From Pseudomonadota bacterium (GTDB taxonomy: Bacteria > Desulfobacterota > Binatia > Binatales > Binataceae), in assembly GCA_021324885.1 (NCBI GenBank), contig JAJPIF010000001.1:124001-188000 (forward strand): a DNA stretch of 64,000 nucleotides, in the 5' to 3' direction. Position 1 is the stretch's first letter. Each line of letters opens with the position of its first letter. A program made the position numbers and the translations under genes. The notes beneath the pieces were generated by a model. It was not told the DNA's origin. It ran no database searches and worked only from the letters and a program-made list of their open reading frames with translations. Positions 63,801 through 64,000 of this stretch are shown here, piece after piece.

Positions 63801-64000
63801 GCCTGGCCAAATACCAGGTCGGGCTGTGTGTCGGTAGTGAACGGACTGTTGTATTCCAATACCCGGTTGTTGCCCTGGTCAACTACATAGAGGTTGCCTG
63901 ACGAATCCACCGCCACCGCCGCCGGAAAGCACAAAGTGGCCCCCGTTACCGCAGCGTTGTTGCACTGCGAACCCCAGGATAGAAAATCCGGCTGACCGAT
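60899..64000 (-). CDS. Large exported NHL-repeat and TIG-domain protein, 5' end outside window
   Basis: The frame is open from the right edge to the stop at 60899, giving over 1030 residues. The first part holds at least eleven NHL-like repeats (GVAVDSSGNLYVADSGNNRVLEY type), a beta-propeller pattern. A Pro/Thr spacer near 61861-61949 follows. Three IPT/TIG immunoglobulin-like domains close the protein (near PGVPFISAVPQVIQSG, TVTVQGSGFDAVNG and QLTVFGTGFSSST). Many repeats carry paired Cys, so the protein is probably periplasmic or surface-bound. The signal peptide is outside the window. Confidence 0.82.
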   Translation of the reverse strand: MGQPDFLSWGSQCNNAAVTGATLCFPAAVAVDSSGNLYVVDQGNNRVLEYNSPFTTDTQPDLVFGQAGSFTSTACNKGGTISAATLCNPTGVAVDSAGDVYISDSANSRTLEYDLPLATDVVADRVFGQSGSFSTGVCNQGGISADSLCNPAAVALDPSGNLYVQDNGNFRVLEYNNPLTNATADLVFGQGNNFNTATNPCASVPSAGVVCSPAGLAVDGAGNLYVSDSSFSRVQEFSDPASTGMTSPNAVFGQPNFNSSQCNNGGVSASSVCLPAGVATDDSGDLFLADSGNQRVLEYIQPLSVNPPNTDAGLVLGQSATSYNGVNAPKNNSLYWPNAVAIDSSVSPNRLYVADTNNSRVLGWSSIASFTNGAPASLVVGQPSFLAAGCNQNRVDATGASLPGADTLCSPAGVAVDGAGNLWVADSGNYRVLQYKAPFASGFTSGQSAVLVLGQGGSFTSRIENNGGVTASSMSSPAGLAVDSSGALYVADPNNNRVLKFNAPDPSHLAANTVFGQGGDFGTNACNFDGSCGINGCGATADSLCGPSAVAVNAGGSVYIADTRNNRVLQFPAGASANPTADAVIGQTNFAGVNCVSLCQPQGVAVDASGALFAADAFNDQIDGYRAPLVTGQTPALAIGTKFCGQAQALANTLCGVSGLALDSTSDLFAADTLDNRVLEFQNAIVPTPTPTPSSTPTPTPTSTASPTPTPKPGVPFISAVPQVIQSGNAFGITGSGFTSGSRVNFFVATAGGAINTGPFKPVAFTNNSLTVAVPASNPLGEGVVSVQVVNTDQGYVSSNIMLALLQGNPALGIPSITAINSNPISPQSIEPSIGLANVEAVVIQGTTVTVQGSGFDAVNGIAIDLFCACTGGKVGPFFIPPSLNLTSTVVNFSLPGSGPLSPATGPGSFVVSNRGSDGSYSVKSNAVAITIGQPITVTSVAQSAQQLTVFGTGFSSSTVINFFNTQGTSVVNLGGLAGGAPKIPLTLINSGEFIFNVPASAIPGASYVQAINPPFIPFTSSGNAPGGAFTLK
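61950..64000 (-). repeat. Tandem NHL-type repeats
   Basis: At least eleven repeat units of about 55-75 residues, each with a core like AVDSSGNLYVADSGNNRVLEY and a following VFGQ-GSF segment. Most have Cys residues in the loops (CNxGG, SLCNPxG). The array extends off the right edge. Confidence 0.8.

Noticed and set aside
62699-63901. 400-codon open frame opposite the NHL-repeat gene
   Set aside because: It is a frame shadow of the repetitive, GC-rich coding strand. The minus strand has clear NHL repeats.

Overview
The window looks like chromosomal DNA of a GC-rich, Gram-negative, mainly aerobic bacterium. It carries an outer-membrane porin, a TolC-type channel, RND parts and several lipoproteins. 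The mix of luciferase-like flavin/F420-type oxidoreductases, amidohydrolases, a class III CoA-transferase, a cis-dihydrodiol-dehydrogenase-like SDR and a seven-iron ferredoxin recalls uncultured lineages such as Candidatus Binatia (Binatota). That placement is an inference from gene content and no marker was compared. I see no IS element, prophage, CRISPR array, rRNA or tRNA gene.

Layout. 1-3070: end of a porin gene, two tandem BamE-like small secreted proteins, then about 1.5 kb of sparse sequence. 3071-12037 (+): universal stress protein, RND pump, adaptor, TolC-like channel and a P-type H+-ATPase. 12206-18542: esterase and zinc alcohol dehydrogenase (-), then a DUF1329 protein, PolX and a CmcJ/NvfI-type oxygenase (+). 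18566-31736: ilvD with an upstream chagasin-like inhibitor, hydrolases, two LLM oxidoreductases, cytochrome c, SDRs, TatD, an epimerase and an XRE regulator with a candidate operator. 31919-33849: aguB-aguA (agmatine to putrescine). 33935-37068 (-): HAD, alkylsulfatase-like MBL protein and LLM oxidoreductase. 37251-39706 (+): ribE, an Rrf2 regulator and an N-acetylglutamate-synthase-like protein.

39894-51242 is the housekeeping block usually found near the replication origin, split into two divergent halves. mnmE-mnmG-rsmG-parA-parB-fecR runs leftward and a DUF2934 gene, rpmH/rnpA-yidD-yidC-jag runs rightward. Two parS sites lie between rsmG and mnmG. The most interesting observation is here. 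rpmH (L34, 52 codons) is completely nested, in another frame, inside rnpA, whose only conventional start is a TTG 13 bases upstream of the rpmH ATG. This resembles the arrangement known from Thermus.

51336-64000 holds fdxA, an epoxide-hydrolase-like protein, a small Cys-rich secreted protein coupled to an MFS transporter, sppA, a CoA-transferase, an OMP-decarboxylase-like protein with altered active-site residues, a BphB-like dehydrogenase, a 3-hydroxyisobutyrate-dehydrogenase-like protein and a large exported NHL-repeat/TIG protein cut by the right edge.
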